Origin: Streptomyces cavernicola
GTDB taxonomy: Bacteria; Actinomycetota; Actinomycetes; Streptomycetales; Streptomycetaceae
NCBI RefSeq assembly: GCF_029968035.1
Contig: NZ_JASCIQ010000044.1
Coordinates: 1-64,000, forward strand
Length of the DNA stretch: 64,000 nucleotides
Direction: 5' to 3'
The position numbers and the translations under genes were made by a program. Position 1 is the first letter of the stretch. The number at the start of each line of letters is the position of its first letter. Below the pieces are notes generated by a model. That model saw nothing but the letters and a program-made list of their open reading frames with translations, searched no databases and was not told where the DNA came from. Below, piece after piece: positions 7,725 through 15,331 of the stretch.

Positions 7725-7763
7725 CCCTACGCCCTGTAACCGTGATCGTTACGCGCGGTAGGG
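7725..7763. repeat. Nested inverted repeat
   Basis: CCCTAC (7725-7730) pairs with GTAGGG (7758-7763), and inside it GTAAC pairs with GTTAC. This is an operator-like or origin-like dyad in the least GC-rich part of the region. Confidence 0.5.
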
Positions 7764-7858
7764 ACACCGTTGTCCGCCTTGCGCGGGCTGCGCAGAAGCC
7801 GAGTCGGGGGGCGGCCAGGCCGCCGGTTGATGTGCCTGCCCATACAGTTCGCTCCTGC

Positions 7859-7938
7859 ACTCACCACCTCACTCCCCATGAGCCCGCAACCTCGGTCACA
7901 GGGTGGCAACACATGCGTACTGGTGAGCCATGGTGAGT
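7859..7938. promoter_or_regulatory. ACTCACCAC-type operator cluster
   Basis: ACTCACCAC at 7859-7867, and CTGGTGAGCC then ATGGTGAGTG (inverse orientation) at 7920-7938. The same motif precedes the TcpA-like gene and both tcp units (24919, 29454-29484, 34203-34267). This suggests a common regulator. It lies about 310 bp upstream of the 7546 gene. Confidence 0.5.
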
Positions 7939-8016
7939 GAACTGCGGCTGGGGAGCGGTGCACGTACATGGTTGATCTCCCTGAACTACGGGGGCTGGGG
8001 GATTGAGAACACCTCA

Positions 8017-8718
8017 TCAGTAGTCGCTTGCAGACGGAGCTCGTCGGAGCGCAGTTAGTACGTTGTCCGGGTTGCCGTCGTAGACGATGTGCGCTTCCTC
8101 GGAGGTCGGCGGGGAGAAGCGGCCCGCATGGCGAAGGAGGTCCTCCTCGCTGAACTCGATCGCGTTTGCGTCGACCAGGGACTGCTCGTTGCGTTTCTGG
8201 ATCCGCTCCCAGCGCACCTCATGCGGCGCAGGCAGGTAGATGAGAACCGGCTCACCGCCGGCCTCCATCACGGTTGCCTTCCACTGGGCTCGTTCTTCCG
8301 CGGTCCAGAAACCGTGATCGACCACGGTGTCGTGTCCAGCGAGTACAAGTTCCTGAAGCTCAAGGGCTATGTCCTTGAGTACGGGGGCCTCCCTGATCCT
8401 GAACTCCCCGCGGGGAAAGTCAGTGCCGTAGTGGCCGTAGCGGCGGAACATCTCCTCGTCTGGGCACAGGCGCCGGAACCCGGCTGCCTCCAGGGCGCGG
8501 GCGAGGGTCGTCTTGCCGGACCCCTGAAGGCCGGACATGAGAATCGCGCGGGGTGCAAGGCTCGGTCGGCCAGACAAGGCTGCGGAGGTACGGGCGATCT
8601 CGGATCGTCCTTCCAGCGTGAGTGTGTCGGTTCGCTCGGCTCGGAGGAGCTGGCTGAGGCGGGTTTCAAGGCAGGAAACGAGCGTGTCGTCCAGGACGGC
8701 GATCTCGTGGGTGGTCAT
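8017..8718 (-). CDS. P-loop kinase (AAA_33-type, 233 aa)
   Basis: A small nucleoside- or polynucleotide-kinase-like ATPase. Walker A GLQGSGKT is at residues 63-70, after an N-terminal helical stretch. CPDEEMFRRYG follows in the usual switch position, a VDHGFW strand lies near 135, and a WERIQKRN lid-like Arg segment near 170. The substrate is unknown. It overlaps the GntR gene by 4 bases (ATGA) and is co-transcribed. GntR regulators paired with such kinases occur on Streptomyces plasmids and chromosomes; whether this is a toxin-like kinase cannot be told. Confidence 0.8.
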   Translation of the reverse strand: MTTHEIAVLDDTLVSCLETRLSQLLRAERTDTLTLEGRSEIARTSAALSGRPSLAPRAILMSGLQGSGKTTLARALEAAGFRRLCPDEEMFRRYGHYGTDFPRGEFRIREAPVLKDIALELQELVLAGHDTVVDHGFWTAEERAQWKATVMEAGGEPVLIYLPAPHEVRWERIQKRNEQSLVDANAIEFSEEDLLRHAGRFSPPTSEEAHIVYDGNPDNVLTALRRAPSASDY

Positions 8719-9473
8719 TGCGGCACCTCTGACGTCGTGTGACGGGTGCGGCCCGGGGCGCCCAAGTCGACGCCGTACTCCAGCAGTTCCCCGTCGGCGT
8801 CCAGGAAGCGCGCGCTCAGAACGAGGATCGCCGCGCGGGTGCGGCTCTCCAGCTCCAGGAGCTCAAGGTCGTCCTTCGTGGCGATACGCGCTGACTCCTC
8901 ATCCTCGCGGCGTGCGACGAGACGCCCGGTGGCTTGAGCGATCAAGTCCAGGGAGAGGCCGCCCTTGAGCCGATTGCTCCGGGCCAACTCCGGTAGCACC
9001 TGGGCGAATTCGGCGGGGATCCACGACGTCGAGTGCGCGACGATGCCATGCGCGTCTCGGTATACCCGGCTGCGGCGAATCACGTCGTCACCAGGCGCGA
9101 TGCCGAGTACTTGGGCAACGTCCTCGGGGGCCTCGACTACGCCGGCGGTGTGGCCCGAAGACCTCTCCCCGACGCCCCACGACGACTGCGTCCTGCTGCT
9201 GCGGTCGTGGCGCTCCGAACCGGAGGACAGTGAGATGGGGCGCGCCATCACCTCGGTGCCAACACCTGGGATGCCCCGCACGAGCCTCTCGTCGCGAAGC
9301 AACTTCATCGCCCGGTCCGCAGTGGCCGTGCTGACATCCCACTCAGCAGCCAGCGTCTTGATGCTCGGCAACAGGTCGCCAGGCGAGAGTTCCCCGGAGC
9401 TGATCAGGTCACGGTAGTGGCCCGCGATGCGTGCGTATGGCGGCCGATTGTCGGCTCGGGGTCGCCCGGTCAT
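8715..9473 (-). CDS. GntR/UTRA-family transcriptional regulator (252 aa)
   Basis: The N-terminal winged helix (about residues 10-75; YARIAGHYRDLISSGELSPG, then TATADRAMKLLRDERLV) is GntR-type. A UTRA-like ligand domain (about 95-245; DDVIRRSRVYRDAHGIVAHSTSW...) follows. ATG 9473 has a strong GGAGG upstream; an in-frame extension to 9584 would run through the operator. It is first in a two-gene operon with the kinase and probably represses itself through the ACCTGAGG repeats. It resembles KorSA-type plasmid transfer repressors, so it may also act elsewhere on the element. Confidence 0.9.
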   Translation of the reverse strand: MTGRPRADNRPPYARIAGHYRDLISSGELSPGDLLPSIKTLAAEWDVSTATADRAMKLLRDERLVRGIPGVGTEVMARPISLSSGSERHDRSSRTQSSWGVGERSSGHTAGVVEAPEDVAQVLGIAPGDDVIRRSRVYRDAHGIVAHSTSWIPAEFAQVLPELARSNRLKGGLSLDLIAQATGRLVARREDEESARIATKDDLELLELESRTRAAILVLSARFLDADGELLEYGVDLGAPGRTRHTTSEVPQ

Positions 9474-9513
9474 TTCGCCTTCGCCTCCTTCGTTTCCATC
9501 TGGGTGCCTCACT

Positions 9514-9553
9514 ATACCGCTTGACACCTGAGGGTACCTGAGGCAACCTGAAG
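9514..9553 (-). promoter_or_regulatory. GntR promoter with three ACCTGAGG repeats at 10-bp spacing
   Basis: ACCTGAGG starts at 9526 and 9536, and ACCTGAAG at 9546, exactly one helical turn apart. On the minus strand the repeats lie just upstream of TATAGT (a -10-like hexamer at about 9512-9517). The position fits autorepression of the 9473 gene. Confidence 0.6.
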
Positions 9554-9797
9554 TACGTAACCCCTCGGTGAACCGTCGGAACACCGAGTGAGCACCACCG
9601 CAGGTAGTCGTCCCCCTTCGCGAGAGGGGGTCGGGGTCGATGCACCACTAAATCCCCCGGGTTGCTCGACTTCCTGCTGCACATCGCAGCGCTATGCGTT
9701 GTCCGTCCATCAGGGCGCCGGGACTTCCCGCGCGGCCTGGCGGTCGGAGAGAGCACCGCGATGCACCCTCTCCCCTTCGCACATGAGGAGATCCACC
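9554..9797. other. Divergent intergenic region
   Basis: Holds a short CCCCCT/AGGGGG hairpin near 9612-9630 and must contain the promoter of the plus-strand genes that begin at 9798. No gene or clear promoter is seen. Confidence 0.4.
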
Positions 9798-10361
9798 ATG
9801 GCCGTTTCGGCGCAGCCTGTCGCCAAGGAGCGTCCCCGCCGCACCCGCACCAAGCGGGTCAGCAGCCTCCCCGCCCTGAAGCTCTCCCAGCTCCCGCCCT
9901 CGCACATCGACCTCCGCGACCTGCTCAACGCCGTACTGGTCTGCGAGGACTGCGGGACCTGGGTGCCGATCACCGGCATCAAAGCCAAGGTCCAGAAGCT
10001 GGTCCCGCACCACACCGGCAAGGCCGGCGTCGACGCCGCGATCCGCTGCCGGAGCAGCAACCGCGTCATCAAGTGGGACATCACGATCGCCGACTGGCGC
10101 AACGCCCTGGCTGACGCGATCACGGAAGCCTCCAGCCGCACGGCAACCGCCGTGCTGCCCAAGGCCTTCAGCCCGCAGACCGACCGCATCCTGCAGGCCC
10201 GCGCGGACCGCACGCCGGGAGGGCGCAAGGCCGACTGGGACAAGGTGCTGCCCCACGTGGCAGCCACCGACAAGCACCGCCAGGCGGTGCCCGCCGGTGA
10301 CACCCCGGCGGAGAGCCCCGCAGTACCGCAGACCACGCTCCACCCCCACACCACCCGCTGA
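9798..10361 (+). CDS. Plasmid protein with CxxC...C motif (187 aa)
   Basis: ATG 9798 has GAGGAG nine bases upstream; longer frames to 9588 lack support. The N-terminus is Arg/Lys-rich and basic. CEDCGTWVPITG (about residues 50-61) with a later Cys (IRCRSSNRV) suggests a metal-binding or nucleic-acid-binding fold. The rest is helical with a Pro/Thr-rich tail. No named family. It opens a long plus-strand series of small plasmid genes. Confidence 0.75.
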   Translation: MAVSAQPVAKERPRRTRTKRVSSLPALKLSQLPPSHIDLRDLLNAVLVCEDCGTWVPITGIKAKVQKLVPHHTGKAGVDAAIRCRSSNRVIKWDITIADWRNALADAITEASSRTATAVLPKAFSPQTDRILQARADRTPGGRKADWDKVLPHVAATDKHRQAVPAGDTPAESPAVPQTTLHPHTTR

Positions 10362-10386
10362 CCCGCCCGAGCCCCGCACCCTCCGC

Positions 10387-10435
10387 AGATCGCCCTGCAC
10401 CGGCCGCCTCAACACCGGCCGGTGCAGGGCGATCT
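10387..10435. terminator. Perfect 19-bp inverted repeat
   Basis: AGATCGCCCTGCACCGGCC (10387-10405) pairs exactly with 10417-10435. Intercistronic; no T-run. Confidence 0.65.
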
Positions 10436-10473
10436 ACGTACGGCACGGACTCAACACCCGACAGGAGAACGCC

Positions 10474-10638
10474 ATGCCGATCCCGACGGACCCCCGCAGC
10501 CCGCATCAGCGCGTACGCGATCAACTCACCATGACCCGGCGCCAGCTGACCAAGCCGGGCCTGTCCCGCCGGCAGCGCGCTGACATCGCCGACCGCATCC
10601 ACGACCTGGAGCAGCAGGCCAAGCGTCTCGGTGCCTGA
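10474..10638 (+). CDS. Small basic helical protein (54 aa)
   Basis: ATG 10474 follows ACAGGAGAAC. The product is short, Arg/Gln-rich and predicted helical (VRDQLTMTRRQLTKPGLSRR). No family known. Clear ribosome binding site and codon bias support it. Confidence 0.6.
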   Translation: MPIPTDPRSPHQRVRDQLTMTRRQLTKPGLSRRQRADIADRIHDLEQQAKRLGA

Positions 10639-10672
10639 ACCCGCCCCGCACCAACTGACCGGAAGGACACCG

Positions 10673-10915
10673 ATGTCCCGCTATTCCCAAGCCCGGCTGA
10701 ACAAGGAAGCCGGCTACTTCGAAGCCGAGGCCGACCGTTCGACCGCTGCCGCCATCGACGGCGAACAGGCCGCGAAGGACCCGGCGCACAGCGAGTACGC
10801 CCAGGGTGTCGCCTCCCGCTGCACGGTCATCGCCCGCCAGAACGCCCGCGAGTACCGACACATCGCCGCTGCTCTCCGCGACGGCGAGGTCCCCGACGGC
10901 CTCGAACTGGACTGA
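10673..10915 (+). CDS. Small plasmid protein (80 aa)
   Basis: ATG 10673 with GGAAGG upstream. An Ala/Glu-rich helical protein (MSRYSQARLNKEAGYFEAEADR) ending acidic. No recognised domain. Upstream in-frame start codons overlap the previous gene without a ribosome site. Confidence 0.65.
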   Translation: MSRYSQARLNKEAGYFEAEADRSTAAAIDGEQAAKDPAHSEYAQGVASRCTVIARQNAREYRHIAAALRDGEVPDGLELD

Positions 10916-10928
10916 TCGCCGCGAGCCC

Positions 10929-10971
10929 GCACGGCCGTCCCCGGATCACGAGTAGCCGGGGACGGCCGTGC
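10929..10971. terminator. Perfect 16-bp inverted repeat
   Basis: GCACGGCCGTCCCCGG (10929-10944) pairs with 10956-10971, directly after the 80-aa gene. Confidence 0.7.
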
Positions 10972-10999
10972 GGCTGCTCGACCGAGCAGTCGACACACG

Positions 11000-11030
11000 A
11001 CAGCCCCAGGGATTGCGCCCCTGGGGCTGT
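11000..11030. terminator. Hairpin ACAGCCCCAGGG / CCCTGGGGCTGT
   Basis: Arms of 12-13 bp around ATTGCG, just before the tiny gene at 11056. A second hairpin within 30 bp of the previous one suggests termination plus attenuation. Confidence 0.6.
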
Positions 11031-11055
11031 CCAACAGGCCTTATGGGAGGCCCGG

Positions 11056-11145
11056 ATGAACAGCATCGCACGACCGATCAAGACCACGGATTCCGACCCG
11101 ATCATGGACGAGGCCCTGCGACGCGTACGGGAGGGAAAGCGGTGA
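11056..11145 (+). CDS. Tiny protein (29 aa), first of an overlapping trio
   Basis: ATG 11056 follows GGGAGGCCCG. It encodes 29 residues ending VREGKR, and its TGA overlaps the next GTG. No family. Support is the ribosome site and the chain of GTGA overlaps. Confidence 0.45.
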   Translation: MNSIARPIKTTDSDPIMDEALRRVREGKR

Positions 11146-11240
11146 TCGCCCTCATCACGCGCCTGACCGACGCCGAGCGCGCCGCGCTGTCGAAGAAGGT
11201 CGGCGAGGCCAACCGGCAGTCGCAGCAGAGGCCCCGGTGA
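11142..11240 (+). CDS. Tiny protein (32 aa), second of the trio
   Basis: GTG 11142 inside the previous stop (GTGA). Encodes MIALITRLTDAERAALSKKV and a short basic tail. It is probably translated only by coupling. No family. Confidence 0.45.
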   Translation: MIALITRLTDAERAALSKKVGEANRQSQQRPR

Positions 11241-11425
11241 GCCGGGCCAGCGACCTGTACGCCCTGTACCTGCAGGCGAGCCAGGCCTACCACCAGCACC
11301 TGAACACCTGCCCGTCCTGCGAGCCCGGCGGGCTCCGCCAGTGCGGGGTGGGCGTACGGCTCCTCGAGATCCGCGCCCACCGCGACAACGACTACCTCAA
11401 GCACCAGAAGGAGCAGCGGGGTTGA
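11237..11425 (+). CDS. Small HLxxCxxC protein (62 aa), third of the trio
   Basis: GTG 11237 overlaps the previous stop. HQHLNTCPSCEPGGLRQC at about residues 17-35 looks like a small metal-binding motif. A similar HLxxxCxxC signature occurs twice in the 361-aa protein at 17946. Function unknown. Confidence 0.6.
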   Translation: MSRASDLYALYLQASQAYHQHLNTCPSCEPGGLRQCGVGVRLLEIRAHRDNDYLKHQKEQRG

Positions 11426-11497
11426 CCTGCTGTTGCCTGTCGCCTCCGCGCCTGTCCGGGCGGGGGCGGTGGGGAGCAGCGGGCCGCCGCCGCTCTG

Positions 11498-11534
11498 CCG
11501 GGCCCGGCGCGGATCCCCTCCGCGCCGGGCCCGG
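11498..11534. terminator. Perfect 16-bp inverted repeat
   Basis: CCGGGCCCGGCGCGGA (11498-11513) pairs with 11519-11534 around a 5-base loop. Confidence 0.65.
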
Positions 11535-11560
11535 CCCGTCTTCGCACCGAGGAGTCGTTC

Positions 11561-11725
11561 ATGCTCGCCAGCCGCTTACGCAGTGCCCGCACCTGGCTGT
11601 TCCTGGCCGGGGCCGGGGTCAGCGTCTGGGCCTACGCCGAGGCGCACGCCCTCGGCTTCGTCGGCGGCCTTACCGCCGCCTGGGCCTCGGTCCGCCTGCT
11701 GAAGCCGGCGGACACCCCCCGCTGA
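11561..11725 (+). CDS. Small membrane protein (54 aa)
   Basis: ATG 11561 with GAGGAG eight bases upstream. One or two hydrophobic segments (TWLFLAGAGVSVWAY; LGFVGGLTAAWASVRLL). It fits the small Spd-type membrane proteins that accompany Streptomyces plasmid transfer genes, but no specific homology is claimed. Confidence 0.6.
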   Translation: MLASRLRSARTWLFLAGAGVSVWAYAEAHALGFVGGLTAAWASVRLLKPADTPR

Positions 11726-11787
11726 CCTGAACGACCACCGAGCCCCGCCCGCGAGCAGCCGGGCACCGAGCTGTCCGAGGAGGACAC

Positions 11788-12402
11788 GTGAGCATCCCGC
11801 CCAAGCCGAACTACGCGCCCACCAACGGAAGCGGCTGGACCACCCAGCCCACCCCCCAGGCGCCCCCGCAGCGCAACAGCGGGGCCACCAACGGCGGTGC
11901 GCCCCGCACCGTCAAGAACATCAACCGGTCCCGCACCGTGAACCGGATCAAGGAGAAGAACGGCGGCTTCAACATCCACGTCCACGAGAAGGACAAGGGC
12001 GAGGACAAGGGCATCAGCTTCGGCAAGGGCCCGGCCGGCACCAGCAAGGGCGGCGTCCCCGGCGCGGACTTCATGTCGAACGAGGACATCCGCGCCTACT
12101 GCGAGTACCGCCGCAAGAAGGCCCGCGACCTCGCCACCGAGCTCGCGATGGACTTCGACTACCTGCAGGCCGCCCTCGCGACGATCCCCGACGTGAACGG
12201 CTCCCGCAGCGGGGCCCGCGGCCGGGCCCGCCGCGTCGCCCGTCCGGGCAAGAAGGCCGCCGCCGCCGCGAAGAACATGCAGAAGTACTTCGCGCAGATC
12301 TTCGGGAACTTTGAGCGCGAGTTCGACTCCGCCCTCCGCCAGGTCGGCAAGGGCCGCATCCAGGAGCGCAACAAGGTCTCCTCCAAGTTCACCTGGCGCT
12401 GA
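11788..12402 (+). CDS. Transfer-region protein of unknown function (204 aa)
   Basis: GTG 11788 after GAGGAGGACAC. A Pro/Thr/Gln-rich disordered N-terminus (residues 1-45) is followed by a basic segment, then helical sequence (about 95-200) rich in Arg and Lys. No catalytic motif. Position directly before the FtsK-like translocase suggests an accessory role in DNA transfer. A very long minus-strand frame across this and the next gene is a shadow. Confidence 0.75.
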   Translation: MSIPPKPNYAPTNGSGWTTQPTPQAPPQRNSGATNGGAPRTVKNINRSRTVNRIKEKNGGFNIHVHEKDKGEDKGISFGKGPAGTSKGGVPGADFMSNEDIRAYCEYRRKKARDLATELAMDFDYLQAALATIPDVNGSRSGARGRARRVARPGKKAAAAAKNMQKYFAQIFGNFEREFDSALRQVGKGRIQERNKVSSKFTWR

Positions 12403-12411
12403 CCTGCGCCA

Positions 12412-12440
12412 CGGGGCCGCGGCCACCCGCCGCGGCCCCG
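12412..12440. terminator. Inverted repeat CGGGGCCGCGG
   Basis: Arms 12412-12422 and 12430-12440, between the 204-aa gene and the translocase. Confidence 0.6.
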
Positions 12441-12494
12441 CCTTCTGCCTTCCGACACCACCCCCTCTTTCAGACCCCCGGGAGAGAACAGCCC

Positions 12495-14522
12495 ATGTCC
12501 AGCGACAGCTCGGCCCTGTCCAAGGCCGCCACCAAGGCCCTCCAACACCCGCGCAGCCGACCGTGGATCGCTGTCGCGGCCGAACTCCCTGCCACCGTCG
12601 CCACCCACGCCTTCTGGGGGGACAGCCCCATCGCCGCGATCGGACTGACCGTCGCCGCCGGGGCGTTCACCGCGTCCACCTGGCTTGGTGCCCATGGCAC
12701 CAAGGCGCACCGCCGTATCCACGCCACGTTGTCGGCCGGTGCCGCCAGCACGTACCTGGTCGTCGGTACCTACGTCGACCCGCTCGACCCCGCGCTGCTG
12801 TCCACCCTGGCGATCGGCGGAGCGGTCGCCGCAGGCAGCTGGAACGTCCGCCAGGCCATGCGGGTCAACCCCGACGCGGCCAAGGACGGCGAGGGCTCCG
12901 CGGAGACCGGCGTTCTGGTCAAGGCTCTCGGCAACGCCAAGTTGGCCCTGCGTGGTGCGCCGAAGGTCGAGCCGAACAAGGTCACCGCCCCCTACAAGAT
13001 CACCGACCCGTCGATGACGAACGCCGACATCGGGCGGCATATCGAGAACATCGCGGTCGAGGCCGGCGTCTCGCCGAACGCGATCCGCGTCAAGGCCGAC
13101 CCGGACGACGCCTCCCAGGGCGAGTTCGTGCTCGTGCCCAAGGACGTGCTCACCGACGGCACCCCCTGGCCCGGCCCCTCGGCGTTCGGCGGCTCCATCA
13201 CCGCGCCGGTCGTCATCGGCGTCTACGAGGACGGCGAACCGGAGATCTTCTGGTTCCCGTACGACGAGGTGACCAAGCGGAACGCCACGCACTTCCTGGG
13301 CGCGGGCATGAACGGCTCGGGCAAGAGTGAGGGGTTCAAGTTCGCGATCGTCGAGACCCTGACCCGCTACAACGCGATCGTGTGGGGCATCGACCCGTCC
13401 AAGGGCCGCCAGACCTTCGGGCCGCTGCTGCCGTTCATGGACTGGACGGCCCTGAGCGAGGCCGAGGGCAACGAGATGATCGACGCCCTCACCCAGGTCA
13501 TCACCGCCCGCGCCGACGCCCTCGGCCGGGCGGGCTTCAAGAACTGGACCCCCCAGGCGTACGAGCAGCTCGGCATGCCCTACATGGTCGTCTGGATCGA
13601 AGAAGCGGCGAAGTTCTTCCGCAACGGCACCGAGATGGAAGGCCTCGTCATGGAGGCCCGCTCCGCCGGTATCTCGGTCATCATCAGCCTGCAGCGGCCT
13701 TCCGCGACCTCGATGCCGACCGACGTGCGCGAACAGCTCGGCGGCGCCCTCGTCTTCGGCGTCAAGGGCGACACCACCGCCGCCATGGCACTGCCCGACG
13801 ACGTCCTCGACGCCGGCGCCCGCCCGCAGGCCTGGGAGAACCGCAAGCCCGGCTACAACTACCTCGTCGCGCCCGGCATCGACGAGGAGCGCTACGCGAT
13901 GAAGGCGCGCACCTTCATCCCGCTCACCGACGAGGAGATCGTCGCCGTCCTCTCCGCGGCCCCGAAGACCGCGGCCGACCCCGTCACGGCCCAGGCCGGC
14001 GGCGAGGCGTACGCGGACCGCGCCGTCTACACCGTCGACGACGTACTGACCCGCACCACCAACACCACCACCAGCCAGCCCAAGGAGGGCATCGTCATGA
14101 CCGAAGAGGAGCGCAGGGCCCGCGAGCGCGCCCTGATGGAGAAGCAGGAGGACCGGGCGGTAAACGCCATGGTCGGCGACGACGAGGGCCCCGACGCCGA
14201 CGTCGACCCCGACGCCGAGATCCCCTCCCTTCCCGCCGACCAGGTGTGGACCTTCGGGCAGACCCCCGAGCCGCAGCGCGAGAAGACCACCGAAGAGGCC
14301 GAGGCCGAACTGCTCGCCATGCTGGAGGAGTTCCGCGAGCAGGGCCTTGAGGTCATCGGCCCGCGCAACTTCCAGCCCTACGGCAAGTCCTCCCGCATCG
14401 GCCGCTCGCGTGCCTGGCTGTCCGGCCGGCTCTCCGACCTGGCCGAGCAGGGCATCCACCTCGACGACGGCGAGAAGCCCGGAGACTTCCGGCTCCTCTA
14501 CCCCGAGATGGCCGAGGCCTGA
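12495..14522 (+). CDS. FtsK/SpoIIIE-type DNA translocase (675 aa), TraB-like
   Basis: A membrane-anchored hexameric DNA pump of the kind that moves double-stranded plasmid DNA in Streptomyces. Hydrophobic segments lie at about residues 27-115. Walker A GAGMNGSGKS is at about 269-278, and the Walker B strand MVVWIEEAAKF near 362-372. A QRPSATSMP segment typical of FtsK motors follows. The C-terminal part (about 600-675) is a winged-helix candidate with IGRSRAWL, which could read specific DNA repeats as FtsK-gamma does. A CTGACA repeat cluster starts 80 bp downstream. ATG 12495 follows a GAGAG-type ribosome site. Confidence 0.88.
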   Translation: MSSDSSALSKAATKALQHPRSRPWIAVAAELPATVATHAFWGDSPIAAIGLTVAAGAFTASTWLGAHGTKAHRRIHATLSAGAASTYLVVGTYVDPLDPALLSTLAIGGAVAAGSWNVRQAMRVNPDAAKDGEGSAETGVLVKALGNAKLALRGAPKVEPNKVTAPYKITDPSMTNADIGRHIENIAVEAGVSPNAIRVKADPDDASQGEFVLVPKDVLTDGTPWPGPSAFGGSITAPVVIGVYEDGEPEIFWFPYDEVTKRNATHFLGAGMNGSGKSEGFKFAIVETLTRYNAIVWGIDPSKGRQTFGPLLPFMDWTALSEAEGNEMIDALTQVITARADALGRAGFKNWTPQAYEQLGMPYMVVWIEEAAKFFRNGTEMEGLVMEARSAGISVIISLQRPSATSMPTDVREQLGGALVFGVKGDTTAAMALPDDVLDAGARPQAWENRKPGYNYLVAPGIDEERYAMKARTFIPLTDEEIVAVLSAAPKTAADPVTAQAGGEAYADRAVYTVDDVLTRTTNTTTSQPKEGIVMTEEERRARERALMEKQEDRAVNAMVGDDEGPDADVDPDAEIPSLPADQVWTFGQTPEPQREKTTEEAEAELLAMLEEFREQGLEVIGPRNFQPYGKSSRIGRSRAWLSGRLSDLAEQGIHLDDGEKPGDFRLLYPEMAEA

Positions 14523-14601
14523 GCGCTGGCACCGCAAGCGACCTGCACCGACACCCGGCTGACGGCACGCCAGCACCACCGCCGCAGCCGGGTTCGACGC
14601 C

Positions 14602-14750
14602 CTGACATCCCTGACATAGCGGCTGACCTGCACTAACAGGCTCTGACACCCACTGACAGGGCTGACACCCAAGGCGGCAGATCGCTTAGGTAACGCGCGT
14701 GCGCGTACGCCTGGCACCGCGCTGACACCCGGCCCTGACACCTGCTGACA
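14602..14750 (+). repeat. CTGACA direct-repeat cluster, candidate clt/TRS transfer site
   Basis: Exact CTGACA occurs at 14602, 14611, 14643, 14653, 14662, 14722, 14735 and 14745, all in one orientation and usually followed by CC. Near-copies are CTGACC (14623), CTAACA (14632) and CTGGCA (14711). The region is non-coding and lies between the translocase and a protein sharing its C-terminal motif. In Streptomyces plasmids the TraB translocase recognises short direct repeats at clt; that function here is inferred. Confidence 0.6.
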
Positions 14751-14769
14751 CCCCAGGAGACAAACCGTC

Positions 14770-15201
14770 ATGAAAGAGGCAGAAGAAGGGGGAGCCAAAG
14801 CCCGCGTGCTCGCCGCGGCCCTCCGCAACTGGGCCGCCATCGACGCATCCCCCGGCCCCACCGTGGCCCGGATCGTCACCCGCGAACCGCCCAACTGGGG
14901 CTACGCCAGCACCACCGAGATCACCAACAGCCAGTTCCAACGACTCCTGCAGTTCTTCCACGACGACCTCGCCGAACACCGCCCCGGCCACTCCACCCCC
15001 GAACGCGCGGCCGCGGTCATCGACGCCTTGTTGACCGAACTCGCCGCAGCCGGCCGCTACTTCGTCACCACGGCCGACCTCACCGAAGCAGCCCCGCGCA
15101 TCGGCCGGTCCCGCACCTGGATCGCCACCCACATCAGCCACCTGATCGATGCCGGGCAGCTCATCGAGACCCGCCGCGCAGGCCGCTTCCGCATCGCCTG
15201 A
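14770..15201 (+). CDS. Winged-helix protein related to the translocase C-terminus (143 aa)
   Basis: ATG 14770 follows CAGGAGACAAACCGTC. Residues 95-143 carry IGRSRTWIATHISHL and a GRFRI end. They match the pattern in the last 60 residues of the translocase upstream (IGRSRAWLSGRLSDL and a GDFRL end). It therefore looks like a free-standing copy of the DNA-reading module, perhaps a regulator or competitor at the CTGACA repeats. The N-terminal half is unknown. Confidence 0.75.
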   Translation: MKEAEEGGAKARVLAAALRNWAAIDASPGPTVARIVTREPPNWGYASTTEITNSQFQRLLQFFHDDLAEHRPGHSTPERAAAVIDALLTELAAAGRYFVTTADLTEAAPRIGRSRTWIATHISHLIDAGQLIETRRAGRFRIA

Positions 15202-15299
15202 CACAACAGAAAACACCAGGTCGCAGCAGGTGTGACACCGGCTGACAGCCCCTGGCACCCGTACGAAAAGGGGCCCGTCCGCGCCATCGGACGAGCCCC
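15198..15299. repeat. Secondary CTGACA sites and hairpin
   Basis: CTGACA at 15198 (spanning the stop codon) and 15242, with GTGACACC at 15232. An imperfect hairpin GGGGCCCGTCCG / CGGACGAGCCCC follows at 15270-15299. It probably serves as terminator and as an outlying part of the repeat cluster. Confidence 0.5.
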
Positions 15300-15331
15300 G
15301 CAGCAGCCCACGACACGAGGAACGGAACCCC

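Larger units (their letters stand above)
7547..8016. other. 470-bp structured non-coding region, candidate origin or leader
   Basis: No gene is supported. It contains a large hairpin (7631-7692), a nested dyad (7725-7763), the palindrome GGCGGCCaGGCCGCC (7811-7825) and three ACTCACCAC-type motifs (7859-7867, 7920-7926 partial, 7929-7938). It includes the AT-richest stretch nearby (about 7690-7760). Position upstream of a two-HTH protein suggests a replication origin or a long regulated leader. Confidence 0.45.

Noticed and set aside
12159..14894. 911-codon minus-strand frame
   Set aside because: Shadow of the translocase and flanking genes; it runs across intergenic hairpins and the CTGACA cluster without any domain.
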